Source of the DNA: a virus
Length of the DNA stretch: 29,554 nt
Reading direction: 5' to 3' (one strand)
IMG/VR virus record: IMGVR_UViG_3300032294_001220
Span: 1-29,554 of that record
The notes beneath the pieces are model-generated. The model was not told the DNA's origin, did not search any database, and saw only the letters and a list, made by a program, of their open reading frames with translations. Within the stretch, counting starts at the first letter, position 1, and every line of letters starts with the position of its first letter. Positions 13,127 to 21,096 of this stretch are shown one piece after another. Made by a program: the position numbers and the translations under genes.

Positions 13127-13860
13127 TCGTCCTTGGAGATTTCGGCTTCGTCCTTCTTGTCCTGCACGGCGTCGTGCACCTTGTCGGCCAGCCACCAGAG
13201 GCCGAGGCCGCAGGAGATGACGATGGTCGCACCGGCTGCGTACTCGAACCAGGGCGAGTCGATGATGAAGGGAACCGATCCGCAGAAGCCTCCGCAGAGG
13301 AGCAGGGGCAGACCGATGCGGGGGCCCATGAAAGCGGTGGTCAACGCACCGACGACGGCGAGTCCGGCGCCGACGAGCGTCCATGTCTGGGCGGAGGCGT
13401 CCTTCTTCACGCGCTCGACCTCCTTCGTCAGCTCGACGATGCGGGCGTCACGGGCGGCGAGGGCGGCCTTGTTCGCGGCGACCTGTTTCTCGAGGTCAGC
13501 CCAAGCGGCCTCGGCGGCCTTCTGCTTCTCGGCGGCCTTCATGCGCTGGCGTTCGTAGTCGGCGGGCGTGGCCTTCTCTGATCGTTGGCGGGCGTAGGCG
13601 GTGTCCTGAGGTGAAGGAGTAGGCAAGAATGAAGCCGCCACTGACAGTTCGGACTCCACGACGGCAGGCTTCCCGGCGGTGTTCGCTTCCCGGGCGACGG
13701 TCACTGCGGCGGCCACGCGGGAGTCGATGACGTCGAGCGTCGAGCCTACGGAAGTCAGGGCGACCTCCTTGGGCGTGGCGACCGCGGGAGGGAGTTCGGC
13801 CTTGGGCGTGGACTTGCACCCAGCCAGGGCCAAGACGGCGATGGCTAGGAGCAGGCGCAC
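13123..13860 (-). CDS. Lipoprotein with coiled coil and C-terminal membrane segments (unimolecular-spanin candidate)
   Basis: A 245-aa protein. The first 15 residues are a lipoprotein signal with lipobox LAGC (Cys15 lipidated). A proline/alanine-rich part follows, then a charged coiled coil (about 100-155) and three hydrophobic stretches (about 159-179, 181-200, 206-225) before an acidic end. An outer-membrane lipid anchor at the start and inner-membrane segment(s) at the end define u-spanins, which fuse the two membranes at lysis; known ones are shorter and have one C-terminal span. GTG start at 13860, close behind the 43-aa gene. The neighbouring holin supports a lysis role. Alternative: a structural or exclusion lipoprotein. 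Confidence 0.82.
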   Translation of the reverse strand: MRLLLAIAVLALAGCKSTPKAELPPAVATPKEVALTSVGSTLDVIDSRVAAAVTVAREANTAGKPAVVESELSVAASFLPTPSPQDTAYARQRSEKATPADYERQRMKAAEKQKAAEAAWADLEKQVAANKAALAARDARIVELTKEVERVKKDASAQTWTLVGAGLAVVGALTTAFMGPRIGLPLLLCGGFCGSVPFIIDSPWFEYAAGATIVISCGLGLWWLADKVHDAVQDKKDEAEISKDE

Positions 13861-13862
13861 GG

Positions 13863-13994
13863 TCAGCGACCCTTGAGGGCGTCGAGGGCGGCTTTGCCTT
13901 TGGCTTCCAGCGAGTCGGCCTTGGCCTTGTGCTTCCTCATGACGAGGGCACCGGCGACGAAGCCGACGAGGAGGGCGAGGATGTGGGTGATCAT
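13863..13994 (-). CDS. 43-aa membrane microprotein
   Basis: Residues 2-18 (ITHILALLVGFVAGALV) form one membrane span; the rest is a basic helix (RKHKAKADSLEAKGKAALDA). ATG 13994 follows the stop of the 62-aa gene by one base; longer upstream frames are shadows. It may help the neighbouring lysis proteins; function unknown. Confidence 0.72.
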   Translation of the reverse strand: MITHILALLVGFVAGALVMRKHKAKADSLEAKGKAALDALKGR

Positions 13995-13995
13995 G

Positions 13996-14184
13996 TTAGT
14001 CGTTGGGAAGGAGTTCGACGCGGACGAGAGGGCCGAGGTCGGCGGGGGTGACAGGCTCGGAGAAACCGAACTTGGCCTCGTTGCCGTTAATCTCGGAGAA
14101 GCAATGTTCACGCCCAGCGAAAAGCGAAGGGAACAGGTTGTTCCAGTCGGCCTGAAACATCGTCGTTACTTTGTAGGTAATCAT
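13996..14184 (-). CDS. Small hypothetical protein after the tail fibre
   Basis: A 62-aa protein of unknown function. ATG 14184 overlaps the tail fibre stop by ATGA. It is a compact, aromatic-rich sequence (MFQADWNNLFPSLFAG, CFSEINGNEAKFGFSEP). Small genes directly after a fibre gene are often fibre assembly chaperones, but nothing in this one shows it. Confidence 0.75.
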   Translation of the reverse strand: MITYKVTTMFQADWNNLFPSLFAGREHCFSEINGNEAKFGFSEPVTPADLGPLVRVELLPND

Positions 14185-17084
14185 TCTGAGAAGAAGATGC
14201 GGGGAGGAAGCTGACTGACACCCATGCGGACAGCCGCGCTGCCCGTTTGCTCAATTTGCTCGGTATAGAAGTTAAACATTTCACCTTGGAAGCCGGTGAA
14301 GTTGGCAGAGATCGTGCCGACGAGGGTGTCGTTGACATACATCTGACAGGTATCTGTTCCGTTGTAGGTGACCATCCAGTCAAACCACTGATTTGCAGTA
14401 GGCGTGAAGGACGTGGTCGTCTGGCTGTAGGTGCCGCCGTTGATCGAACTGCGAGAACGCATGTAGAAGACGATGGCAGACGCGCCGCCACCGGCGACTC
14501 GCCATCCAAGGCTTGGCCCAGTAGGGTCGCCAGATTGACCAAGCACATTACGACCACCTAGCTCACAGCGGAAAGTATTGTTTACGTCACCCGTGAAAGT
14601 ACCCGAGTCCAGCCCGATAATCGTTCGACCAGAGGCCCAGAAAGGACGAGCATAGTTTTTACCAAACTCATTCACGCCACGCTTAGAGCCAAGGAACCCA
14701 AGCTGAGAAGCAAAGGTATCAAACACAAACGCAGAGTATCCGGCGGTAGAAGCGTTAGGGCCGACGAATTGACGCCAACGAGCGGAATTAGAAGGAGCGG
14801 CAGCACCAGCACCGCTTGTGCCTACGGTTCCGCCTCCGAGGAACTCCTGCATCCCAGGGAACATCATCATCTGGCGCACCTTGTCCGGCGACATGGCGAC
14901 CGTGTTAGAGGACGGGCTGTTAGTCTGAGCTACGGAAGCGATGGCCGGAACCGCAGCCTGCACGAAGGCAGTCGTTGCGATCTGGGTCGTGTTCGTGCCA
15001 CCCGTGGCCGTCGGAGCGGTCGGCGTTCCCGTAAGCGCCGGAGAAGCCAGAGGCGCGCGGGTCGTATCCGTCGGGTGAACGTGGTCAGCCCTGGCGTAGC
15101 GCAAGGACGTACCGACGGCAGCCGTGCCATTAGCGAGCGGGGTGGCGGCGGCTGCTTGTGCAACGACGAAGGCAGTAGTAGCGAGCTGAGTCGTATTGGT
15201 ATCGACAGCGGCGGTCGGGGCGGCGGGCGTGCCCGTAAATGTCGGGCTGGCGAGAGCGGCGCGAGAGGTATCAGTCGGGTGGACGTGATCCTGACGAGCG
15301 TAGCGGAGGGACGTGCCGACGGCGGCGGTGCCGTCAACCAGAGGAGTCGCCGAGCCTGCCTGACCGACGACGAAGGCCGTGGTCGCGAGGGCGACGCTGT
15401 TCGTATCAGCTGCGGCGGTGACGCCGTTGGTCGTGCCCTGGAGCGTGGTCGTCGAGCCGGTCGTGTTTCCGATGGTTACGGTCGTCGTGCTACCAGCGGC
15501 GCCTAGGGTTCCGATGGCTACGGCCTTGGTAAGGCCAGAGGCGGTGACACCCGTGCCGAAGTTAAAGTTCGACGCGGCCGTTCCCGTGCCGATTGAAATC
15601 TGATTGCCAGAGGCCGCGATGGAAGCGTTGAAGGTCGTCGGGCCGTTGATCGTGATGTTGTTCGTGCCAGCCGTGGAACCGATGTTGACGTTGGTCGTCG
15701 AGCCAGAGACGCCGCCCGTGCCGACGTTGACCGTCTTGGTCGAGCCGGAGAGGGTCGCGCCAGAGGCCAGCGAAGTCGTGCTGGTCGCAGTCGAGTTTCC
15801 GAAAACAAGCGTGGCGTTAGAGAAGGTCTTGTTGCCGTTGATGGTCTGCGTGCCGTCGACGTCGACGTACTGGCGGGTCGAACCGTTGATGCGGGCGAAG
15901 AGGCCGCTCGTCGTACTCCAGACGTCTCCATTCACCGGCGTGGTCGGGGCCGTGCCGTGCGGGAGGTTGAAGCCCGCGCCGATGGTCGCGTCAGCGGCGA
16001 CCGTGTTGACCTTGCCGTTCTGGTCGATGGCGACGAAGTTCGTATCCGAAGCCTGGTCGTGCAGGGTCAGGATGTTGCCCGTGCCGGATTGCTCGATGAA
16101 CAGCGCCGCGCCGGTGGAGTTGCTGTTGATCGTGACGCTGCCCGTCAGGGCAGGGGACGCGAGGGGAGCAAAGCCATCGATGGACGCACCCGAGGGGATG
16201 GTCACGACGCCCGAAAAGGTCGGGGAAGCGATGGGGGCGTAGGTCGAGGCCGCCGTCGATGAGTCGAGCTTGGCGTTCAGCGCCGTGGAGAGGTCGGTCT
16301 GATTGCCGAGCACGCCGGTGATGTCGCCCCAGACGATGGAGGCCAGCGGAACCGTGCCGCCCACGTTGACCGTCCAGGTGGAGAAAGTCCCCGAGCCGGT
16401 ATGGCTGCGGACATCGACTTCCATGACGCCGGTTCCCGAGTTGTAGGACAGCACGACGGCGTGCATATGGTTCGCCGCGTCGTGAGCGATGACCACGTCC
16501 TGCTGCGTGGTGTAGGACAGGCCCGTGCCGACCGTCAGCGTCTTGTTCGCGTTGTTGATGGTAAGGCTCGTCGTCGAGCTCGTCAGGTAGCGGTCGCCAG
16601 GGATGAGGGTCGTGAAGGCGACATCGTAGTCGGCTCCGCTCTGCTTGGTCAGGACTTGGCCGGTGGTGCCAGCGGCAGGCAGGCCGCGAGCGGTGACCGC
16701 GTATGTCGAGGCGGCAGCCGAAGTCGTCAGATAGGACGACATCCCGGAGATGGGCTGATAGGTCGAGGCCGCCGTCGAGCTGAGGAGATAGGGCGAGAGG
16801 GACGAGGACGTGATGTAGCCCGAGGGGTTTGTCAGCGGGTAGTAGGTCGACGCGGCGGCGCTGGTCGTCAGGTAGGCCGACAGGTTGAGCGTGACCCAGT
16901 CAGTGGCGTAATCCACGCCCGTCGTCGTCTTCTGGAGGTACTGACCCGATGTGCCGCCAGCAGGGACGCCAGGGCCAGCGGGGCCGGTCGCTCCAGGGAC
17001 GCCGACGCCGATGGTAAGGACAGCAGGGGCCGTCGACCCGGTGGTGACGTCGACCGCTCCAGGGATGGTGATCGTGAGCGACAT
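14181..17084 (-). CDS. Tail fibre / receptor-binding protein
   Basis: A 967-aa fibre, the largest protein here. Residues 1-30 are a beta-rich attachment part, 26-45 a short collagen-like Gly-X-Y stretch (GATGPAGPG). Repeats of the form SSTAASTYxPI and SPTFSG follow, then a long region of small beta turns. At about 560-710 are two tandem copies of a 68-residue unit containing LRYARxDHVHPTDT and LATTAFVV, a pattern common in fibres. The last 180 residues resemble a lectin/laminin-G jelly roll (FDWMVTYNGTDTCQMYVND) and probably bind host sugar. Trimeric assembly is expected. Start ATG 17084 four bases after the preceding stop. Confidence 0.85.
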   Translation of the reverse strand: MSLTITIPGAVDVTTGSTAPAVLTIGVGVPGATGPAGPGVPAGGTSGQYLQKTTTGVDYATDWVTLNLSAYLTTSAAASTYYPLTNPSGYITSSSLSPYLLSSTAASTYQPISGMSSYLTTSAAASTYAVTARGLPAAGTTGQVLTKQSGADYDVAFTTLIPGDRYLTSSTTSLTINNANKTLTVGTGLSYTTQQDVVIAHDAANHMHAVVLSYNSGTGVMEVDVRSHTGSGTFSTWTVNVGGTVPLASIVWGDITGVLGNQTDLSTALNAKLDSSTAASTYAPIASPTFSGVVTIPSGASIDGFAPLASPALTGSVTINSNSTGAALFIEQSGTGNILTLHDQASDTNFVAIDQNGKVNTVAADATIGAGFNLPHGTAPTTPVNGDVWSTTSGLFARINGSTRQYVDVDGTQTINGNKTFSNATLVFGNSTATSTTSLASGATLSGSTKTVNVGTGGVSGSTTNVNIGSTAGTNNITINGPTTFNASIAASGNQISIGTGTAASNFNFGTGVTASGLTKAVAIGTLGAAGSTTTVTIGNTTGSTTTLQGTTNGVTAAADTNSVALATTAFVVGQAGSATPLVDGTAAVGTSLRYARQDHVHPTDTSRAALASPTFTGTPAAPTAAVDTNTTQLATTAFVVAQAAAATPLANGTAAVGTSLRYARADHVHPTDTTRAPLASPALTGTPTAPTATGGTNTTQIATTAFVQAAVPAIASVAQTNSPSSNTVAMSPDKVRQMMMFPGMQEFLGGGTVGTSGAGAAAPSNSARWRQFVGPNASTAGYSAFVFDTFASQLGFLGSKRGVNEFGKNYARPFWASGRTIIGLDSGTFTGDVNNTFRCELGGRNVLGQSGDPTGPSLGWRVAGGGASAIVFYMRSRSSINGGTYSQTTTSFTPTANQWFDWMVTYNGTDTCQMYVNDTLVGTISANFTGFQGEMFNFYTEQIEQTGSAAVRMGVSQLPPRIFFSE
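14960..15415 (-). repeat. Tandem repeats within the fibre gene
   Basis: Two full units of about 204 bases (68 codons), starting about 15355 and 15151 on the minus strand, plus a partial unit upstream. Shared blocks encode GTAAVGTSLRYAR, DHVHPTDT and TTAFV. DNA copies have diverged, mostly at third positions, so the duplication is old or the repeats evolved under selection. Confidence 0.75.
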
Positions 17085-17088
17085 GAAA

Positions 17089-17403
17089 TTAGGCGGTGAC
17101 CTGACCGATGAGGTCCAAGCGCATGGTCTCGGAGTAGAAGACCGTGCCGCCGTTCAGGAACTTGATGTCCCACTTGGCCGTGCCGATGGCCCAAGCCGCG
17201 GTCGAGGCTGGGTAGACGAAGGCCACGGAAAGGCCGCCAGGGGCCACGGTCGCGGTGAGGTCGTACTCGTTCTGCTGCGCGTCGATGATGCTCGAGGTGA
17301 CCGTCACGCCGATGAGGTTCGCGATGCCACCGGGCTCAGGGTTCCACACCATGGAGGCCGAGAAGGACGATCCGCGTTTAAAGGTGACGGTGTTGCAGCT
17401 CAT
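17089..17403 (-). CDS. BppU-like small tail adaptor protein
   Basis: A 104-aa beta-rich protein. It begins with a pattern like FKRGSSFSASMVWN followed by LIGVTVTSSIIDAQ, and later VAFVYPASTAAWAIGTAKWDIKF. This resembles the N-terminal domain of baseplate upper proteins (BppU-like) and other phage proteins of immunoglobulin-like fold that dock fibres to the tail. Its place directly before the fibre gene supports a fibre-anchoring role. The leader contains GGGGCAAGATTAAGACCCG before ATG. Family link is by pattern only. Confidence 0.72.
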   Translation of the reverse strand: MSCNTVTFKRGSSFSASMVWNPEPGGIANLIGVTVTSSIIDAQQNEYDLTATVAPGGLSVAFVYPASTAAWAIGTAKWDIKFLNGGTVFYSETMRLDLIGQVTA

Positions 17404-17441
17404 CGGGTCTTAATCTTGCCCCGATTGGAAGGGGGGTGGTG

Positions 17442-17951
17442 TCAGACCTCCGTCAGCTTGGTGATGCTGACGATATACTCGTAGCCAGGGCTGTAAGTCT
17501 GCCCTCCGTTGAAGGCATTGCTGTTCATATTGAAGAAGGTCGTGGTCGTCGTAACGAGTTCGCCAATCAGTTGGTCTTTCTGGTCATCGGTAAGGGTCTG
17601 GCCTACCAAAAAGCCTCCCGCCGTCCACTCGACGAAACTGCCAGGATTGCCGGGGAATGGGCTATTAGCTGTGAAGTAAGGGCTGCGGACGGACTGAGGT
17701 GTCCCGACCGAACCCGTGATGGTAGACGGATTAAAGTCGGTCCGCATCATGCTCTGCTGATCGCCGAGGAAGATAGGCCCTTCGTAGACGATGTTATAGG
17801 TGTCCGCGATGATGGGAGGGTCACCGGGGACGGGCGCCGGGGTGCTGATGCGGCCGCCCCTAGCCAGCGGGATGCCGACGCCAGAGCCCGTGCCCGTGAT
17901 GCAGAGGACAGGCGCACGAACCTTGGCCCATGTCTTGAGGGCCGTAGCCAT
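17442..17951 (-). CDS. Putative tail structural protein, unrecognised
   Basis: A 169-aa protein likely in the tail tip or baseplate by position. It starts with a helix (MATALKTWAKVRAPV), then glycine-rich and beta segments (PIIADTYNIVYEGPIFLGD). ATG 17951 shares bases with the preceding stop (TAATG). No family recognised. A 38-base gap with a motif shared by other gene leaders follows before the next gene. Confidence 0.8.
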   Translation of the reverse strand: MATALKTWAKVRAPVLCITGTGSGVGIPLARGGRISTPAPVPGDPPIIADTYNIVYEGPIFLGDQQSMMRTDFNPSTITGSVGTPQSVRSPYFTANSPFPGNPGSFVEWTAGGFLVGQTLTDDQKDQLIGELVTTTTTFFNMNSNAFNGGQTYSPGYEYIVSITKLTEV

Positions 17952-18499
17952 TAGGTGCGGGCGTAGTAGTACTTCGCCGTCAGGGTGCCGAGTTTGATAC
18001 GGTCAGCCCAGAGGGAGCCGGTGACATACTGCACGACCGTGCAGACCGGGCCAGCGCCTTCCGTAGCCTCGGCCAGCAGGATGTAGCCATAGGTGTCCGT
18101 GTCGGTGAGTTGCGTGCCAGAGGAGATGATGCGCGGCCACTCGTCTTCGTCGTCGGTCTGCCCAGGGAAGGCGTCGTTCGTCTGGTCGACACCCGCCCGG
18201 AGGTAGATGTACGACTTCGAGGAAGTGAAGTTCAGGACGCTGACAGGCCAGTCAGGGATGCCGCCCGCGGTACGGTTCGTGAACACCCAGACGGAGTCTT
18301 CCTCGATCTGGGCGACCTCGTTGTTCATCGTGCCTGGGACGACCTGATAGAGCCAAGTGCTGGCATCGAGCACCACGTTGATGACCTTGAACGGATGCAG
18401 GACCGGCGCCTGCACGCTCGGGAACGGGTCAGTCGTATCCAGCGTGAACCCGCTGGAGGACGAGTCGAAGGTATAGCCGACTCCGGGTTGCAGTTTCAT
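17951..18499 (-). CDS. Putative tail structural protein, unrecognised
   Basis: A 182-aa, beta-rich protein with many serine, threonine and aromatic residues and no long helices (YTFDSSSSGFTLDT, SKSYIYLRAGVDQTND, YGYILLAEATEGAG). ATG 18499 shares its A with the preceding TGA. It probably forms part of the tail tip or baseplate with its two neighbours. No family recognised. Confidence 0.8.
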   Translation of the reverse strand: MKLQPGVGYTFDSSSSGFTLDTTDPFPSVQAPVLHPFKVINVVLDASTWLYQVVPGTMNNEVAQIEEDSVWVFTNRTAGGIPDWPVSVLNFTSSKSYIYLRAGVDQTNDAFPGQTDDEDEWPRIISSGTQLTDTDTYGYILLAEATEGAGPVCTVVQYVTGSLWADRIKLGTLTAKYYYART

Positions 18500-19320
18500 C
18501 AGGCGGCAGTGTAGACCGAGGCGACGTAGCCTTCGCGGTTAAAGCGCAGTTCGTACTGGACCTTGTAGAGCAGGCCGAAGTCCTCGAAGGATACCTGAGC
18601 CAGGAGCAGCTGGTTCTTGCCGCCGACGGTGAACGCCGTGCCCATGTAGTCGGGGACTAGGTTGCGGGATGCAAACGTGCCGGTGCCAGAGGTCTTGCCC
18701 ACGGCGTTTCGCATATTGTTCACGAAGGTGCTGCTCGAGGTATAGATCACGCCGGAGAGGGAGCACTGCGGGGCGAGGTAACTCGTCTTGCCGTAGAAGT
18801 CCTTGAACTCAGGCTTCTTGAAGCCGAGGAACTTGCGGCCGATTTCGAGCTCGAACGTGGCGCCGTTGTTCCCCTGGTACTCGACGGGGTTAGACCCGGC
18901 GACCGCGGTATACTTCGGCGTAGCCAGAGAGCCACCCGAGCCGACGCCAGCGATGGGCGAGCCCGTGAAAGGGCTGGATGTCTCGAAGAAGTTAGGGTGG
19001 GTCGTGATGTGCTCCGAGGTCAGGCCCTGCGAGCCGGTGATCTGCGGGTCGGTGTAGGCCAAGCCGCCATCGATGCCGACATAGTCCACGGTCATCGTGG
19101 CGACATTCAGCGCGTCATAGACGATGCTGTAACGATGGGCGGCGCAGTTCGCGTTGATCGGGCAAGTAGAGCCGCGATTGACCACTGAGCCAAGGGAGGC
19201 GGCAGCGTCTGCCTTCCAGACCACCGTGGCCGTCAGTAGGCCGTAGCCATCGTCGGAGATTTTAGCCCCTGGCTGCTGGACCGGGGTCGTGAGAGGGAGA
19301 CCGTTCTTTACGATAGCCAT
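18499..19320 (-). CDS. Putative tail structural protein, unrecognised
   Basis: A 273-aa protein immediately after the tape-measure candidate (stop TAA, then ACC-ATG). It has several glycine/serine-rich loops, two cysteines close together (CPINANC), another pair later, and beta segments near the end (LLLAQVSFEDFGLLYKVQYELRF). In lambda the genes here code for tail-tip proteins, so a distal tail or hub role is likely. No family recognised; it is not long enough to be a J-type host-specificity protein. Confidence 0.8.
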   Translation of the reverse strand: MAIVKNGLPLTTPVQQPGAKISDDGYGLLTATVVWKADAAASLGSVVNRGSTCPINANCAAHRYSIVYDALNVATMTVDYVGIDGGLAYTDPQITGSQGLTSEHITTHPNFFETSSPFTGSPIAGVGSGGSLATPKYTAVAGSNPVEYQGNNGATFELEIGRKFLGFKKPEFKDFYGKTSYLAPQCSLSGVIYTSSSTFVNNMRNAVGKTSGTGTFASRNLVPDYMGTAFTVGGKNQLLLAQVSFEDFGLLYKVQYELRFNREGYVASVYTAA

Positions 19321-19323
19321 GGT

Positions 19324-20070
19324 TTATTTTTGAGGGGTCTTGGTAAAGTCGGTGGACATGAAAGGATTACGGTCCACGAGGTTCTGGAGCAGGGCGGTCT
19401 GCTTCTGCTGTTCCTCCAGCTGCGCGTTCATCGCCTCCATGACCGGGTTAGGTCCGACGCCGATGACGTTGCCGAAGCCTTCGGGGCCTTTGAAGTCGGC
19501 GGCCTTTGTTTTCTGGGCATCGCCAGGGACGACCAACTTGTCTTGATTTGCTTTAAACCAAGCCTCGATTTCGTCTCGGACCTTTTTGGTCTGAGCCATC
19601 TCGGAGATGGTGAACATCGTCGGTTCTCCTTCTGGGCCTGAGAACTGCGGCAGATACTTCTCGTAGATGCCTTGCCCTTCGCGGGTGTTAAGGAAGTCCT
19701 CGTAAATCTTCTGAGCGCCTAGGCGGACCTTCTGCTCTTCTTCCTGCTGGGCGATGCGATACTGAACGAAGGAAGCCTGTCGTTTCTGCTGAGAAGTGGC
19801 GAACTGCGTGTCGCCCTTAGCGATCAGGTCAAAACCGTCTTTGGCGTCCTGCTTGGCTTTCTCGATGTCGGCCTTAATCATGCCTAGCACGTTCTGCACA
19901 ATAATCATCGGAGCCAAAAAACCTAGGGCGATGTCCTTAAAGGCCGTGCTAAACTTCTTGCTGATGTCCTGGACCTGTTTGTCGAAACCCTCCGTAGCCT
20001 TCTTGGCCTTCTCCATGGCCTGCGGGACGTCGGAGGTGGTCTTGATGTTGACTGTCAGGTCTTGGGCCAT
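19324..20070 (-). CDS. Short tape-measure protein candidate
   Basis: A 248-aa, mostly helical protein. It begins like tape-measure proteins (a beta start, then QAMEKAKKATEGFDKQVQDI), has a hydrophobic segment at about residues 48-66 (IALGFLAPMIIVQNVLGMI) and long charged helices after it. It follows the tube and chaperone-position genes, as in siphophages. At the usual about 0.15 nm per residue it would set a tube of only about 37 nm, much shorter than lambda's 150 nm. ATG 20070 lies just after the preceding stop. Alternative: a tail-tip or injection protein in a phage with a very short tail. Confidence 0.75.
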   Translation of the reverse strand: MAQDLTVNIKTTSDVPQAMEKAKKATEGFDKQVQDISKKFSTAFKDIALGFLAPMIIVQNVLGMIKADIEKAKQDAKDGFDLIAKGDTQFATSQQKRQASFVQYRIAQQEEEQKVRLGAQKIYEDFLNTREGQGIYEKYLPQFSGPEGEPTMFTISEMAQTKKVRDEIEAWFKANQDKLVVPGDAQKTKAADFKGPEGFGNVIGVGPNPVMEAMNAQLEEQQKQTALLQNLVDRNPFMSTDFTKTPQK

Positions 20071-20071
20071 G

Positions 20072-20659
20072 TCAGGGGGTGCTTTCCTTTGCCGGATTGG
20101 AAGCAGCCGCCGCAGCCTCCCGGGCTTCCTCCTCGGCCATGAAGGCTTCCTCCTCGGGCGACATGATCGCCACGTCCGCCCCCTTGCGGATAGCCAGGGC
20201 GGAGTTAAGCCAGATGGCCTGACACTCCGGCATCTCCCAAGCGCGCTGCTCAGGGATGCCTGACGCGATCAGGTTAGCTACGATGGACAGCGGCCAAGGC
20301 ACCCCCTTGTCGCCGCCCCCTGACTTGGTCTTGGTCTGCTCCCAGAACTTGGGCCAGTCTTGGACGAGGATGTAGCCAGCGAAGGCTTCCAGCAGGCGCT
20401 CGAACTTAACGGGGTTCCGCTGAAGGCTCAGGATGCGCAGCTTGTCCATCCAGCCGATGGCGCCGCCCAGGGGTTCCTCGGCGCACACTTGGCAGGCGAA
20501 GATAAGGTCGGCGGGCGTGATGCCGCGGGTAGACGATACCAGCGGCGAGTCGAAGGCCATCAGGCGCACGCGGTACTTGAGGCACCAAGGGTAAAGAGTT
20601 CGACCCAGTATCCTGAAAGGAGCCGGGTCGACGTAGGCGTTGAGGAAGCGACGGTCCAC
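20072..20659 (-). CDS. Protein in tail-assembly-chaperone position
   Basis: A 195-aa, mostly helical protein of unknown family. It lies between the tube candidate and the tape-measure candidate, where lambda has the G/GT chaperones. It contains a CQVC pair (about residues 57-60) and an acidic, alanine-rich end (PEEEAFMAEEEAREAAAAA). I see no slippery site with an overlapping second frame, so no frameshifted form is evident. The start is GTG 20659, preceded by GAGG six bases upstream (one of the few likely ribosome binding sites) and by a small hairpin in the leader. Confidence 0.78.
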   Translation of the reverse strand: MDRRFLNAYVDPAPFRILGRTLYPWCLKYRVRLMAFDSPLVSSTRGITPADLIFACQVCAEEPLGGAIGWMDKLRILSLQRNPVKFERLLEAFAGYILVQDWPKFWEQTKTKSGGGDKGVPWPLSIVANLIASGIPEQRAWEMPECQAIWLNSALAIRKGADVAIMSPEEEAFMAEEEAREAAAAASNPAKESTP

Positions 20660-20662
20660 TGT

Positions 20663-20694
20663 CCTCTAGACTGTCCCCCTTTCGGGGGTGTCAA
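20663..20694 (-). promoter_or_regulatory. Leader hairpin and ribosome binding site of the chaperone-position gene
   Basis: On the minus strand CCCCC-GAAA-GGGGG (20675-20688) forms a stable tetraloop hairpin, followed by TCTAGAGGACA and the GTG start. There is no T-run, so it is not a terminator; it may affect translation or RNA stability. Confidence 0.45.
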
Positions 20695-21075
20695 TTACGC
20701 GTAGGTGATACCTTCAAAGTCGATGGCCGTGACGGTGACAGCCGTGAAGCCCTTGTTCGAGCCCTTGTCGTCAATCTTGGTAATGACGCCGGAGAAGGAA
20801 GCAGAAGCGGTGCCAGCCGGGTAGGCCGAGGCCGTGTTGACCGTGAAGGCGAGGGTGGAGCCGAGCGTCGGGATGGACGAGGTCTTAACAATGCCTTCGA
20901 TGGTGATCTCCGTCTTGCGGTCGTCGAGGCGGTGCGTCTTGGTCAGGCCCGTCTCATCGACAACCATGGCCTCGGCGTTGAACGAGGCCGAGAGGCTGTA
21001 GCTCTGGACGAAGAGGTTTGCGACAGTACCCGCGATACCGTAGACGCAGGTTGTTCCGTTTGAGATGGCGGCCAT
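20695..21075 (-). CDS. Major tail (tube) protein candidate
   Basis: A 126-aa beta-rich protein. Position after the U-like gene, length and strand pattern (VANLFVQSYSLSASF, KTEITIEGIV, LAFTVN, SASFSGVITKIDDK, FTAVTVTAIDFEG) fit a small tail tube or major tail protein. The leader AATTACAA-ATG has no Shine-Dalgarno. A related possibility is a tail-tube-associated minor protein; no other tube candidate is evident. Confidence 0.75.
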   Translation of the reverse strand: MAAISNGTTCVYGIAGTVANLFVQSYSLSASFNAEAMVVDETGLTKTHRLDDRKTEITIEGIVKTSSIPTLGSTLAFTVNTASAYPAGTASASFSGVITKIDDKGSNKGFTAVTVTAIDFEGITYA

Positions 21076-21096
21076 TTGTAATTGCGGGCTTTGGAA

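Noticed and set aside
12815-13384. Longer start (13384) for the HExxH protein
   Set aside because: The added 86 residues are an arginine-rich shadow of the lipoprotein gene; ATG 13126 with an ATGA overlap is better.
20072-20700. Programmed frameshift at the tail chaperone
   Set aside because: No slippery heptamer with an overlapping open frame toward the tape-measure gene was visible; the next gene starts separately after the stop.
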